A stretch of DNA of 64,000 bases from Desulfobacteraceae bacterium. GTDB lineage: Bacteria > Desulfobacterota > Desulfobacteria > Desulfobacterales > Desulfobacteraceae. Location of the stretch: contig JAAELK010000509.1 of NCBI GenBank assembly GCA_024226935.1, positions 1 to 64,000 of the forward strand, in the 5' to 3' direction. Each line of letters starts with the position of its first letter. Position 1 is the first letter of the stretch. Shown here in pieces: positions 37,292-46,987 of this stretch. The notes beneath the pieces were generated by a model. It had not been told where the DNA came from. It did no database searches and saw nothing but the letters and a program-made list of their open reading frames with translations. Made by a program: the position numbers and the translations under genes.

Positions 37292-38356
37292 ATGGAAGAT
37301 GTGTACAAAAAACTTGCTGTTCACCTTGATAATACACCCGGCGGATATCCTGCAAGCGAATCCGGAGTTGAACTTAGAATATTAAAACAATTATTCACAC
37401 CGAAAGAAGCTGAACTGGACCTGTCTTTAGTCATGATGCCTGAATCTGTGGATACTATTGCCCAACGGGCCGATAAAAGTCCAGAACAGATTTTACCCAT
37501 ACTTATTGAAATGGGTCAAAAAGGGCTGATTATCCACCTCAACCGGGATGGACAAGACTCATTCATGCTTGCCCAATTTGTGGTGGGAATCTGGGAATAC
37601 CAGGTCAATCGCCTGACTCCGGAATTAATAGCAGATTTCAACGAATATGTTCCCGATTTAATAAAAACCATGGATAAGACTAAAACCCAGCAATTGCGTG
37701 TAGTTCCAGTAACACAATCTGTGACCACTGAACTAAATATCATGGACCATGAACACCTTGAAGCATTGATCAAAACCCAGTCCAAAATCCTGATTGCTCC
37801 TTGTATCTGTAGAAAAGAACATACCATGATAAATGAGGGCTGCGGCAAGATGGAAGAAGCCTGCCTGATATTCGGCGGAGGTGCCTTTATTTATGAAAGC
37901 CGGGGGATAGGTCGAACAATCTCCCAGGAAGAGGCCATTGAGATTGTTAAAAAAGGGATTAGCCAAGGATTGGTAGCCCAACCCTCCAATTCGATAAAAC
38001 CCATTAATATATGCCTTTGCTGCGATTGCTGCTGCCAGATCCTAAGCAACATTAAAAAAACTTCGGCCCCTGCCAGAATTGTAAATTCCAATTACCAGGC
38101 CACAGTGGACCAGGAGCTGTGTACAGGGTGTCAAGTCTGTGAAGATATCTGCCCCATGGATGCCATCCAAATGGATGAAGAAAATATTCTAGCAAAAACA
38201 GATACCGACCGGTGTATCGGTTGTGGATTATGTGTAACCGTCTGCGAATTTGATGCCATGGCTCTTAAAAACAAAGAAAACGAAGAACAATGGGAACCGC
38301 CCCAAACCATAGCTGATACCTATATGAATATTGCCAAAGAAAAAGGACTCTTCTGA
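37292..38356 (+). CDS. Iron-sulfur protein with winged-helix-like N-terminus and two 4Fe-4S motifs
   Basis: 354 residues. The N-terminal 100 residues have a helix-turn-helix-like stretch (VDTIAQRADKSPEQILPILIEMGQKGL). The centre has extra cysteines (APCICRKEH, then CLCCDCCC). The C-terminus is a dicluster ferredoxin (CTGCQVCEDICPMDAI, CIGCGLCVTVCEFDAM). The family is common in sulfate reducers and is annotated only as a 4Fe-4S protein. The CxCxxxH/CCDCC region could hold another metal centre. It follows mtaB by 27 bp. Function is unknown; redox supply to the radical-SAM and thiolation enzymes upstream is a guess. Confidence 0.75.
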   Translation: MEDVYKKLAVHLDNTPGGYPASESGVELRILKQLFTPKEAELDLSLVMMPESVDTIAQRADKSPEQILPILIEMGQKGLIIHLNRDGQDSFMLAQFVVGIWEYQVNRLTPELIADFNEYVPDLIKTMDKTKTQQLRVVPVTQSVTTELNIMDHEHLEALIKTQSKILIAPCICRKEHTMINEGCGKMEEACLIFGGGAFIYESRGIGRTISQEEAIEIVKKGISQGLVAQPSNSIKPINICLCCDCCCQILSNIKKTSAPARIVNSNYQATVDQELCTGCQVCEDICPMDAIQMDEENILAKTDTDRCIGCGLCVTVCEFDAMALKNKENEEQWEPPQTIADTYMNIAKEKGLF

Positions 38357-38374
38357 TTTTAAGAGCCCTTTTTT
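38341..38374 (+). terminator. Intrinsic terminator of the thiolation operon
   Basis: AAAAGG-A-CTCTT pairs with AAGAG-C-CCTTTT with one A-C mismatch, 8-nt loop, followed by T's. It overlaps the last codons and stop of the Fe-S gene. Confidence 0.7.
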
Positions 38375-38384
38375 AAATTTTAAG

Positions 38385-38409
38385 GAGGCCTGATAAAATT
38401 AAAGGCCTC
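38385..38409 (-). terminator. Hairpin at the end of djlA
   Basis: GAGGCCT (38385-38391) and AGGCCTC (38403-38409) form a 7-bp stem whose loop contains the djlA stop. Minus-strand transcript then runs into an A/T-rich stretch. Moderate terminator candidate. Confidence 0.5.
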
Positions 38410-39163
38410 TTTCCTGTTTAATATGCTCATAGGCTTCCTGGATTTCCCTGAATTTATCATTGGCAAACTTGATAAATTCTTCGGGAAGCCCTTTGGCTTC
38501 AATTTTATCGGGATGATACTCAGTCACCAATGTTCTATATTTTTTCTTAATCTCTTCATTGGAAGCGGTTTCATCACACTTAAGCACGGCATAATATTTA
38601 TTGGTCACCCTGACATACTTTGATTTCAATCGAGAATAATCCGTGGCGGAATAATTAAAAATATGTATGGCAGACAAGAGCATGACCTCCTCTTCGCCGG
38701 AGATATAGCCATCTGCCGTGGACACCCGCAACAAAACATCCATCATTAACTCAATGATATTGGGCTGGGCCATGAAAACCATGTAAAACTGATGGGCAAA
38801 TGCCTCAAATTTCTCGGAAGAATTGATTGCCTGGCGAAATATGCGCTTGGCAGTTTCCTGCCCCTTCCAATCCAACTGAAGGTCCTGGGTCATAAATGCT
38901 TCAACCGTCTGGATCTCTTTTTCTGAAATTTGCCCGTCCGCCTTGCAAATTTTAGCCAGCATGGAAAAAGCGGCTGTAAAAAATATTAATTGTGCTTCCT
39001 CGTTGGAGGACAAAGATCTATGCCCTCCAGAGATGGAGTTAAGATATATCGCTTCTCTCTTATCCACAAAAGTATGTCCAAACACTGCTCCTGCCACGGC
39101 ACCAATGGGTCCCCCCAAAGCAAAACCAATAGTTCCACCAATCATTTTTCCAAGCCAGCTCAT
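38399..39163 (-). CDS. djlA: DnaJ-like co-chaperone with TerB domain (DjlA-type)
   Basis: 254 residues. The N-terminus has a glycine-zipper membrane segment (MIGGTIGFALGGPIGAVAGAVFG). A TerB-like helical domain spans about 60-170 (KADGQISEKEIQTVEAFM and TADGYISGEEEVML, each with a D-G-x-I-S-x-x-E pattern). The C-terminal J domain has HPD in VTEYHPDKIEAKG. It recruits DnaK at the inner membrane. It is transcribed towards the Fe-S gene. The J domain is at the extreme C-terminus as in E. coli DjlA. Confidence 0.92.
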   Translation of the reverse strand: MSWLGKMIGGTIGFALGGPIGAVAGAVFGHTFVDKREAIYLNSISGGHRSLSSNEEAQLIFFTAAFSMLAKICKADGQISEKEIQTVEAFMTQDLQLDWKGQETAKRIFRQAINSSEKFEAFAHQFYMVFMAQPNIIELMMDVLLRVSTADGYISGEEEVMLLSAIHIFNYSATDYSRLKSKYVRVTNKYYAVLKCDETASNEEIKKKYRTLVTEYHPDKIEAKGLPEEFIKFANDKFREIQEAYEHIKQERGL

Positions 39164-39265
39164 TATTAATCCTTGCTAAATAAAAATACTTGTATCCTTT
39201 TCAAAGATTATATATAAACATTAATACTTTAAGCGTCAAATAATTTAGCAAGAAAATAGGGTCTT

Positions 39266-39523
39266 ATGCTGATAAAAAATGTTTTAGGAACTTTTATTCT
39301 GCTTTTTAACATGGCCGGACTAGGATATCTTCTCTATCTTGGCATCATGGCGATATTGGAAAAACTTTCTCCCAGGGAAAAAATCCAGGAAAAGATACCT
39401 CCTCCCCCCGCAAAAGAGACATCTACGGCATTGGAAAATCATATTATCCCCGATGAAGATGATCTGCTCAAGGATATGGATCTATCGGATCTTGATAACC
39501 TGAATCTTGATGATTTTGAATAG
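39266..39523 (+). CDS. Small membrane protein with acidic tail, unknown function
   Basis: 85 residues. One membrane helix (about 5-32, FILLFNMAGLGYLLYLGIMA) is followed by a basic then Pro-rich stretch (EKIPPPPAK). A strongly acidic tail ends in DEDDLLKDMDLSDLDNLNLD. The family is not recognised. AGGG before the start is weak. It is 9 bp upstream of the BON lipoprotein gene, so a joint envelope function is plausible. Confidence 0.6.
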   Translation: MLIKNVLGTFILLFNMAGLGYLLYLGIMAILEKLSPREKIQEKIPPPPAKETSTALENHIIPDEDDLLKDMDLSDLDNLNLDDFE

Positions 39524-39532
39524 TTTAAAAAT

Positions 39533-40138
39533 ATGAAAAAACGACCTCTTTTTGATCCATTTTTTAACCCATCCTTCACCTGCCTTATAATATGTGGCAT
39601 CCTTTTTGGTTCAATCCTAACTGGATGCGGCCCAAAAATGGACGCCCTGCCGGTTTTTACTGCAACCTCCGAGAAAAATCCCCCCCGCTCTTTTTTCACC
39701 CTCATTGATGATTCAAGCATCCATGCCAAAATAATAGCCAAGATGATTTCAGATGATTTCATCAAAACCTACCCCATCGACATCGATGTTTACAATGGGG
39801 TGGTTTATCTGAAGGGAACGGTGGAAACCGACTCCCAAAAACGCATGACTGCCGATCTTACCCGGGGGGTTATCGGGGTTATCAGGGTTGAAAATTGGTT
39901 ATTGGTGAAAGACAAGAACATCACTGATAAAACCCAAAACTTGCTTATTCGTGAAAAAATTAAAATGGACTTGCTGAAAGATCCAGATATCGGTCATTTA
40001 CCCATTGAGGTGGAAACAACAATGACCCAGGTAATAATAACAGGTAGAGTCCGGTCCCGGCCCCAAAAACAAAAAGCCACATCCATTGCAAAAAAGAAAG
40101 CAGGCTTCCGTGAGGTTATAAACCGGATTACCTATTAA
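39533..40138 (+). CDS. BON-domain lipoprotein
   Basis: 201 residues. The signal peptide ends in a lipobox, SILTGC (cysteine at about residue 32). Two BON domains follow (about 65-125 and 130-200): DVYNGVVYLKGTVETDSQKRMTADL and VETTMTQVIITGRV. BON proteins bind phospholipids and help keep the envelope intact (OsmY/DolP type). It shares a transcription unit with the small membrane protein. The Lgt and LspA that mature it are encoded in this same window. Confidence 0.88.
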   Translation: MKKRPLFDPFFNPSFTCLIICGILFGSILTGCGPKMDALPVFTATSEKNPPRSFFTLIDDSSIHAKIIAKMISDDFIKTYPIDIDVYNGVVYLKGTVETDSQKRMTADLTRGVIGVIRVENWLLVKDKNITDKTQNLLIREKIKMDLLKDPDIGHLPIEVETTMTQVIITGRVRSRPQKQKATSIAKKKAGFREVINRITY

Positions 40139-40165
40139 AGAACCGCCCGGATTAAATTTTTTTCA

Positions 40166-43100
40166 TTATTTTTTTTGCCATCTCTTCTTCTTTTTTACCT
40201 TATCCGCAACAGGGGCACATTTGGTATCAATACACCCTTTCCCTAAAAGTGTTTCCACCCGATCAAAAAACAAAGGATCGGAACAGGTCATATATTCATC
40301 GGACAATTTTACCAATACCGGAGATTGTCCATCATCAATTTTGATTTTCAAACAGGAGGTACAATCTCCCGGATATCCTTCAATGACAGGCTTTAATTGT
40401 TCCAACACCTCGGTGCCAAACCTTGCAGCATCCACATCAATAAGGATAGCGCTGGTCCATTCTTCGCAGGCCTGATCAATGGGAACTATCTTTTCACCAA
40501 TAAGCTTTACTATATTTTCAGTTTTCTGGACCTCTGCCTCCAAAATCACAATCTGTTCCTCTGCCAGAAGAGGATGGATCTTAGCATAAAGATTGGGAAA
40601 AACCACAACTTCTACACTGGCTGATTGGTCTTCAATGGCACAAAAAGCCATCATATCCCCTTTTTTAGTCTTATGAACTTTCAAGACTTTGATGGTGCCA
40701 CCCATGCGAATCATTTTCTCATTGGATACTTCTTGGATGGTGTTGGAGTTGACATTGGCATATTTTTGAATGATATCAATATACTTATCCATGGGATGAC
40801 CCGTAATATAAAAACCCAGGGCCTCCTTTTCTAAACCCAATAAAAAATTTTCCTCCCACTCCTCAATATCGGGAAGCTTTGGAAGACTCACAGGAAGTGC
40901 CACCCCCATATTGGAATCTGCAAACAAATCCAGCTGGGAGTCCGATTTTTCCCTCTGAATCCGGTTGCCATGATCCAAGGCTTCTTCCAACACGGCCATC
41001 ATCTGACTACGCTTTGCACAACTAAAATCAAAGGCACCACATTTAATCAAGGCCTCCAATACTTTTTTGTTGGCCTTACTGGTATTCACCCGCTCACAAA
41101 AATCATAAAGGCTTTTATAAGAGCCGTTCTCATTATCCCGGATAACTACAATGGATTCAATGGCGGCATCCCCTATCCCTTTGACGGCTGCAAGACCAAA
41201 GCGAATAGATCCATCGGACACGGTAAAGTGAGCATCGCTTTCATTAACATCCGGCGGCAACACCTTAATATCGTGTCCACGGCACTCATCCATATATTTT
41301 ATCACTGCATCGGAATTATTCCGTTCACTGGTCATAAGAGCTGCAATAAACTCCAGGGGAAAATTTGCCTTTAAATAAGCTGTTTGATAAGCAATCAAAG
41401 CATAGGCAGCACTATGGGATTTATTAAACCCGTATCCACCAAATTTTTCCATGAGATCAAATAGCTCTTCCGCTTTTTTCGGATCATGACCCTTCTGGGT
41501 GGCGCCCTTTACAAAAAGACCTCTGTGCTCTTCCATCATGGCGGCAATTTTTTTCCCCATGGCCTTTCTAAGACCATCCGCATCTGCCATGGAGTAATTG
41601 CCCAGGACACCGGCAATTTTCATAACCTGTTCCTGGTACAAAATAACTCCATAGGTCTCTTTGAGAACCTCTTCCAACTCATCAAACAGATAAACCACTT
41701 CTTCCCGACCATTTTTTCTTTCCACATAGGAATCAGCCATACCACTGTCCAAAGGCCCTGGCCTATACAGGGCCACAAGGGCCACAATATCGGAAAAACT
41801 GGCGGGTTTAAGCCGGGAAATCAACTCTTTCATACCGGAACTTTCAAGCTGGAAAACTCCCGTAGTATCAGCCCTTTGCAAAAGATCAAAGGTCTTTTTA
41901 TCTTCATAGTCCAGATGGAGCAAATCGGGAGGCGTTTTACCCTGTTTTTCAATGAGAGCAATACAATTTTTGATAACTGTAAGATTTCGCAATCCTAAAA
42001 AATCAAATTTCACCAATCCCAGTTTTTCCGTATAATTCATATCAAACTGGGTAATGGTTTCCCCTTCCTTGCCCCGGAAAAGAGGCAGGTATTCGTTCAG
42101 GGGCTTATCTGCCACCACAACTCCTGCTGCATGGGTAGAAGCATGCCTTGGCAGCCCTTCCAGAAGCATGGCAACCTCCAGCATCTGGGTTTTTTCTTCG
42201 GATTCACCACATTTTTCCCGGATGGCTGGTACTTCCTCAAGGGCCATGGTCAGATTCTTGATGTTATCGGGTATCATCTTGGCTATTTCATCCACTTCAG
42301 AAAGCAAAACACCAAGGGCCCGGCCAACATCCCGGATAACCGCCTTAGCCTTAAGCCTGCCAAAGGTGATAATCTGGCATACATATTCAGGTCCACCATA
42401 CCTATCAATGGTATACTTATAAATCTGATCCCGGCCTTCAATGCAAAAATCCACATCAATATCCGGCATTGAGAGACGTGCAGGATTAAGAAATCGCTCA
42501 AAAATCAACCCGTGTTCTATCGGGTCAAGAGCAGTAATACCCATGGCATAGGCCACCATGGAACCTGCAGCCGACCCTCTGCCGGGGCCCACGGGAACTT
42601 TGATCTTATTAGCATGGGCAATAAAATCGGCCACAATGAGAAAATAACCGGGAAACCCCATATTAAGGATAATATCGATTTCATACTTAATGCGTTCCCG
42701 GTAAAGCACCTCATCCATATCCGGATTCGTTGCCTTTATTCGAAGCAGCTTATCTTCAAATCCAGACATGGCCTTTTCTTTAAAAAGATCATCTTCCGAT
42801 TCTTCTTCGGTCATGGCATATCTGGGAAAATGGTAAGTCTTCTCTTCAAATTCCACATTGCATTTAGCCATTATTTCCCTGGTATTTTCAATGGCATTGG
42901 GATAGCTTCCAAGGGAATCTTGCATCTCCTGGGAAGATTTGAAATAAAGCTGGTCAGAATCAAATTTAAACCGATTCTGATTATTAATAGTATTGCCTGT
43001 CTGGATGCACAAAAGAATCTCATGGGCTTTGGCATCGCCCTTTGACAGATAATGACAGTCGTTGGTCGCCACCATGGGAATGGACAGCCGCTGGCTTATA

Positions 43101-43687
43101 TCGGCAATACCGGCATTAACCTTGTGTTGGATCTCCATTCCGTTTTCCTGGATTTCCAGATAAAAATTGCCCTCCCCCAGGGTGTTCAAATAATACCTTG
43201 CAGCCTCATCCGCTGCATCAATATTCTTATTAAGAATAGCCTGGGGAATATCCCCCTTCAAGCAGGCAGACAGACCAATCAACCCCTTGGAATGAGCAGC
43301 AAGCAACTGCCTGTCAATCCTGGGTTTATAATAAAACCCCTTAAGTTGGGCAATGGAAACCAACTTGCACAGATTGGTATACCCCTCAAGATCTTTGGCC
43401 AGCAGCACCAGATGATTTAAACCCTTATGATCCTCTTGAGTTCTATCTTTTAAGGTTCTAGGAGCTACATAAACTTCACAGCCCAGGATCGGTTTAATGG
43501 CAGCCTTCCTGGCTTTTTCATAAAATTCAGCCACACCAAACATGGTGCCGTGATCTGTAATGGACACAGCATCCATGCCGTATTCATGGCACCTCTTAAA
43601 AAGAGAGTCCAGGCGTATGGCCCCATCCAGAAGAGAAAACTCCGAATGGAGATGTAAATGATAAAAAGGGGATGATTGATCTACCAT
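40166..43687 (-). CDS. dnaE: DNA polymerase III alpha subunit
   Basis: 1173 residues, normal DnaE1. The PHP domain has HLHSEFSLLDGAI and SITDHGTMFGVAEF. The catalytic aspartates are in MPDIDVDFC, with GPGRGSAAGS upstream. The finger region has DFLGLRNL and GFNKSHSAAYA. An OB fold with IRMGGTIKVLKVHKTKKG precedes the tail. It is the replicative polymerase. It starts 6 bp after guaB and has little ribosome site of its own, so coupling to guaB translation is likely. Confidence 0.98.
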   Translation of the reverse strand: MVDQSSPFYHLHLHSEFSLLDGAIRLDSLFKRCHEYGMDAVSITDHGTMFGVAEFYEKARKAAIKPILGCEVYVAPRTLKDRTQEDHKGLNHLVLLAKDLEGYTNLCKLVSIAQLKGFYYKPRIDRQLLAAHSKGLIGLSACLKGDIPQAILNKNIDAADEAARYYLNTLGEGNFYLEIQENGMEIQHKVNAGIADISQRLSIPMVATNDCHYLSKGDAKAHEILLCIQTGNTINNQNRFKFDSDQLYFKSSQEMQDSLGSYPNAIENTREIMAKCNVEFEEKTYHFPRYAMTEEESEDDLFKEKAMSGFEDKLLRIKATNPDMDEVLYRERIKYEIDIILNMGFPGYFLIVADFIAHANKIKVPVGPGRGSAAGSMVAYAMGITALDPIEHGLIFERFLNPARLSMPDIDVDFCIEGRDQIYKYTIDRYGGPEYVCQIITFGRLKAKAVIRDVGRALGVLLSEVDEIAKMIPDNIKNLTMALEEVPAIREKCGESEEKTQMLEVAMLLEGLPRHASTHAAGVVVADKPLNEYLPLFRGKEGETITQFDMNYTEKLGLVKFDFLGLRNLTVIKNCIALIEKQGKTPPDLLHLDYEDKKTFDLLQRADTTGVFQLESSGMKELISRLKPASFSDIVALVALYRPGPLDSGMADSYVERKNGREEVVYLFDELEEVLKETYGVILYQEQVMKIAGVLGNYSMADADGLRKAMGKKIAAMMEEHRGLFVKGATQKGHDPKKAEELFDLMEKFGGYGFNKSHSAAYALIAYQTAYLKANFPLEFIAALMTSERNNSDAVIKYMDECRGHDIKVLPPDVNESDAHFTVSDGSIRFGLAAVKGIGDAAIESIVVIRDNENGSYKSLYDFCERVNTSKANKKVLEALIKCGAFDFSCAKRSQMMAVLEEALDHGNRIQREKSDSQLDLFADSNMGVALPVSLPKLPDIEEWEENFLLGLEKEALGFYITGHPMDKYIDIIQKYANVNSNTIQEVSNEKMIRMGGTIKVLKVHKTKKGDMMAFCAIEDQSASVEVVVFPNLYAKIHPLLAEEQIVILEAEVQKTENIVKLIGEKIVPIDQACEEWTSAILIDVDAARFGTEVLEQLKPVIEGYPGDCTSCLKIKIDDGQSPVLVKLSDEYMTCSDPLFFDRVETLLGKGCIDTKCAPVADKVKKKKRWQKK

Positions 43688-43693
43688 GGGTGT

Positions 43694-45163
43694 TTAATTA
43701 CTCCCCACTCTATAATTAGGAGCTTCTTTTGTGATCACTACATCATGGACATGACTCTCTTTGAGCCCGGCGGAACTGATCTTGATGAATCTGGCTTTAT
43801 TATGAAGTTCTTCAATGGTAGCGGCTCCCAAATATCCCATACCGGCCTTAAGCCCACCGATCATCTGGACAATATTTTCCCGAACCGTTCCCCTATAAGG
43901 TATTCTACCCACAATTCCTTCGGGTACCAATTCCTCATCCTCCGCCGTATCTTTCTGGTAATACCGATCCGAGCTACCCTGTTTCATGGCTTCCACAGAT
44001 CCCATACCTCTATATGCCTTATATGTACGCCCCTGGTAGATGACAATCTCTCCAGGACTTTCATGGGTACCGGCCAGAAGACTACCCAGCATGACAGAGC
44101 TGGCCCCTGCTCCCAGGGCTTTGGCAATATCCCCGGAAAACTTAATACCTCCGTCTGCGATGATAGGCACTCCGGTTTTCTTGGAAATCTGGGCACAATT
44201 TTGTATAGCCGTAAGCTGAGGAACTCCAACGCCTGCAACAATACGAGTAGTACAAATGGAACCCGGCCCAATCCCGATTTTCACTGCATCGGCCCCGGCA
44301 TCAATGAGGGCCTTTGCACCCAGTTCCGTGGCAACATTACCTGCCACCAGCTGGCAGGCGGGAAAAGCTGCTTTGATTTTTCGAATGGCATCCATTACAT
44401 TTTTAGAATGACCATGGGAAGTATCAATGACCAGGGCATCGGCACTGGCCCGCATCAAGGATTGAACCCGTTCCATCATATCAGAACCTACACCAATGGC
44501 AGCCCCGGCCCGAAGTCTTCCCAAAGAATCCTTGCAGGCATTGGGATATTTTTTAATTTTCTCAATATCCTTGATGGTAATCAATCCTTTGAGCTTACCC
44601 TCTTTGTTTACTACCAGAAGTTTTTCAATCCTATGCTTGTGGAGCATGATTTTAGACTCGTCCAGGGTGCATTTTTCAGGAACAGTAACCAGATTTTCAC
44701 TGGTCATAACATCCCTGGCGGGTTTATCCAATTGGGTTTCAAATCTCAAATCCCGATTGGTAACAATCCCCACTAGTTTATCTCCTTCTGTCACAGGAAC
44801 CCCTGAAATCCGATATTTGGACATAATCTGCAACACCTCGGAGATTAAGGTATCAGGACGGATCGTAATCGGATCTACAATCATGCCGCTTTCCGATTTT
44901 TTCACCCGGTCCACCTCAATGGCCTGTTCTTCAATACTCAGGTTTCGATGAATAAATCCAAGGCCTCCAGCCCTTGCCATGCTGATGGCGGTCAACGCTT
45001 CTGTTACCGTATCCATGGCAGCACTGACAATGGGAACATTGAGTTCAAGTTCTTTAGTAAGCCTTACCCGGGTAGTTACCTCATCGGGTAAAATAGCTGA
45101 ATAATCGGGAACCAAAAGGACATCATCAAAAGAAAGTCCTTCTTCGAATAATATATTGGACAT
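43694..45163 (-). CDS. guaB: IMP dehydrogenase
   Basis: 489 residues. The barrel starts [18 protein letters not shown]. Tandem CBS domains occupy about residues 95-205. The catalytic cysteine is in [17 protein letters not shown], and the flap has [10 protein letters not shown]. It oxidises IMP to XMP with NAD+, the committed step to GTP. GGAGG (AGGTTTTTTATG context) precedes the ATG. It is upstream of dnaE in one unit. No guaA is adjacent. Confidence 0.97.
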   Translation of the reverse strand: MSNILFEEGLSFDDVLLVPDYSAILPDEVTTRVRLTKELELNVPIVSAAMDTVTEALTAISMARAGGLGFIHRNLSIEEQAIEVDRVKKSESGMIVDPITIRPDTLISEVLQIMSKYRISGVPVTEGDKLVGIVTNRDLRFETQLDKPARDVMTSENLVTVPEKCTLDESKIMLHKHRIEKLLVVNKEGKLKGLITIKDIEKIKKYPNACKDSLGRLRAGAAIGVGSDMMERVQSLMRASADALVIDTSHGHSKNVMDAIRKIKAAFPACQLVAGNVATELGAKALIDAGADAVKIGIGPGSICTTRIVAGVGVPQLTAIQNCAQISKKTGVPIIADGGIKFSGDIAKALGAGASSVMLGSLLAGTHESPGEIVIYQGRTYKAYRGMGSVEAMKQGSSDRYYQKDTAEDEELVPEGIVGRIPYRGTVRENIVQMIGGLKAGMGYLGAATIEELHNKARFIKISSAGLKESHVHDVVITKEAPNYRVGSN

Positions 45164-45260
45164 AAAAAACCTCCAGAAAGGAAAAAGTGTTTATTAATAC
45201 TATTATGGCCGGCAATTTAATTTTTTTTTAAACAGCCAGCCAAATTTAAAATCTCAAATC

Positions 45261-45302
45261 AGTATATAAACACGCACTTTTACCAAAATTTATCAATTTT
45301 GG
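45261..45302 (-). promoter_or_regulatory. guaB upstream region: palindrome plus -10-like box
   Basis: CCAAAATT-TATC-AATTTTGG (45283-45302) is a perfect 8-bp dyad. On the minus strand TATACT (45261-45266) lies about 17 nt downstream of it, so the dyad covers the -35 region. This is the layout of a repressor site. No purine-riboswitch core sequence was seen in the leader. Confidence 0.4.
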
Positions 45303-45458
45303 CAAGTTCAATATTTTTTTGATTCGCAGCCTGGATAAAGACCCGGAAAAGTATGGGGTAATAAAAATACTGTATTCCAACTAGAACTTCACTTGACGAA
45401 AACAGCAAAATTATAATAGGTATGTAAATATTTTTTTACTACAATATAGAGGTGATTG

Positions 45459-46757
45459 ATGAAAAGGATTTTTGTTAGTCTGTTTTTTGTGTTTTTTTGT
45501 ATCTGTTACCAGGCATCCGCCTATTCACAAACCCTGTATTCACTCCATGATCTGTGCCTCAATGCAGATAAAAATGCTGAAACCATAAAAATTGCCACCG
45601 ATGATCTGTTTATTGCCGAGCAGGACAAACAGAGGGCCTTGTCTGTTCTGATTCCCACGGCAACATCATATGGAAGTTACCTCCATTACAAAAATGGAAA
45701 TATCGTCTTCCCTAATTCTACCACAATAGGAGCAAAGTTAACCCAATCTTTTACCCTTAACGGCCGGGAATTGATTGCCTATGATATAAGCAAAAAAGGA
45801 ATTAACAAAGCCCAATTTTCAAGGGAATCCACCCGGGCTAATTACTTGTTTCAAGTTGCCCAGTCCTATTTCCAGATTCTGAGTGCCAAACGCCAGGTGG
45901 AGATCGCCCAGGCGGATGTAGAACGCCTTAAAACCCATAAAATTTCGGTTCAGGAAAAACTTAGTGTGGGCAATGTCACAAAAACAGATCTCTACCGTGC
46001 CGAGGCCGAGCTTTCCAAATCTCTAACCGATACAATAGTAGCTGAAAACAGTGTCGGTCAGAACAAGGCTACCCTTGTTCGCCTTGCAGGTATTGAAGAC
46101 AATTTCAGAGTATCAGCCAAGGATGTTCAAGATATGGACAATTTCACCATAACCTTGGATGAAATCAAAGCCCAGGCACTCAATAGCCGGTATGAAATCA
46201 AGGAAGCGCAAAAAACCCTGGAAATTGCCTCCCAGACCATTCGATATGAAAAAGGAGACTATTGGCCCTCCCTTGCCCTGGAAGGCGGGTACAAGAAAAG
46301 CGACGTATATTATAACACCAACGGAGGACATGTCGATTATGATGATGAAACTACATATATCCAGGCAGATCTCGTCTTTACCTTATATGATGGTGGCCTG
46401 AGAAAAGCCCAGGTACGCCAGGCAAAAGCCAAAGAAAGACAAGCGCAGCAAGCCCTTTCCCTGGAAAAAAAACAAGTTGTTTACGAGGCAAAGGTTTCCT
46501 TCCTGGAATTTGAAACGGCACGAAATACCCTGGTTAATTTACAGGATGAATTAAAATCTGCCCAGGAAAATTTTAATGCAGTCCAGATGCAGTTTAAATA
46601 CGGCACGGCGGACAGCATCGATATGATGGATGCCAATACCCTGCTGACCCAGGCTGAACAAAGAATATCAAATGCAGAATATACCTATTCTCTGGCAATA
46701 TTAAAAATTTTATACACCAAGGGTGACTTATTAACCTACTTGTTGACACCTGCGTGA
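45459..46757 (+). CDS. TolC-family outer-membrane efflux protein (orphan)
   Basis: 432 residues from ATG 45459 (a TTG one codon earlier also opens the frame; AGAGGTG is 5 nt upstream of the ATG). A signal peptide of about 22 residues (FVSLFFVFFCICYQASA) is followed by two OEP repeats with long coiled-coil helices (RQVEIAQADVERLKTHKISVQEKL; KQVVYEAKVSFLEFETARNTL). NVTKTDLYRAEAEL and GTADSIDMMDANTLL are paired TolC landmarks. It forms a trimeric export channel. No membrane-fusion protein or pump gene is adjacent. TATAAT at 45412-45417 is a probable -10. Confidence 0.9.
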   Translation: MKRIFVSLFFVFFCICYQASAYSQTLYSLHDLCLNADKNAETIKIATDDLFIAEQDKQRALSVLIPTATSYGSYLHYKNGNIVFPNSTTIGAKLTQSFTLNGRELIAYDISKKGINKAQFSRESTRANYLFQVAQSYFQILSAKRQVEIAQADVERLKTHKISVQEKLSVGNVTKTDLYRAEAELSKSLTDTIVAENSVGQNKATLVRLAGIEDNFRVSAKDVQDMDNFTITLDEIKAQALNSRYEIKEAQKTLEIASQTIRYEKGDYWPSLALEGGYKKSDVYYNTNGGHVDYDDETTYIQADLVFTLYDGGLRKAQVRQAKAKERQAQQALSLEKKQVVYEAKVSFLEFETARNTLVNLQDELKSAQENFNAVQMQFKYGTADSIDMMDANTLLTQAEQRISNAEYTYSLAILKILYTKGDLLTYLLTPA

Positions 46758-46910
46758 TAAAATTCATCTATGAACCGGAGTTCAATCTTGGGAAGAAAGA
46801 AAAAATTGAGCCAACTATAGGATATAATTGTTTTTTATACCATCCTTATGGCTATAAATGATTCCAGGCGATACTGAACCATCAATGTTTTTATATGGGT
46901 TCCCTTGACT

Positions 46911-46924
46911 AAACCCCGGGGTTT
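46911..46924. promoter_or_regulatory. 14-bp perfect palindrome before the small hypothetical gene
   Basis: AAACCCCGGGGTTT is its own reverse complement. It lies about 64 bp upstream of the next start and just after a -35-like TTGACT (46905-46910). It could be an operator or a tiny hairpin. Confidence 0.35.
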
Positions 46925-46987
46925 CAATACCCTGGGATATCATTTTAACTCCAAGCTGGATTAACCCTTGATATAAAGGAGAAACTT

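Noticed and set aside
43676-44776. 366-residue plus-strand ORF opposite guaB
   Set aside because: Antisense shadow of a clearly conserved gene; composition is not protein-like.
45393-45417. TTGACG with TATAAT as a tolC promoter pair
   Set aside because: The spacer is only 13 nt; the TATAAT may be real but with a different, weaker -35.
45164-45458. Purine or PRPP riboswitch upstream of guaB
   Set aside because: No aptamer core could be recognised; a simple palindrome explains the structure better.
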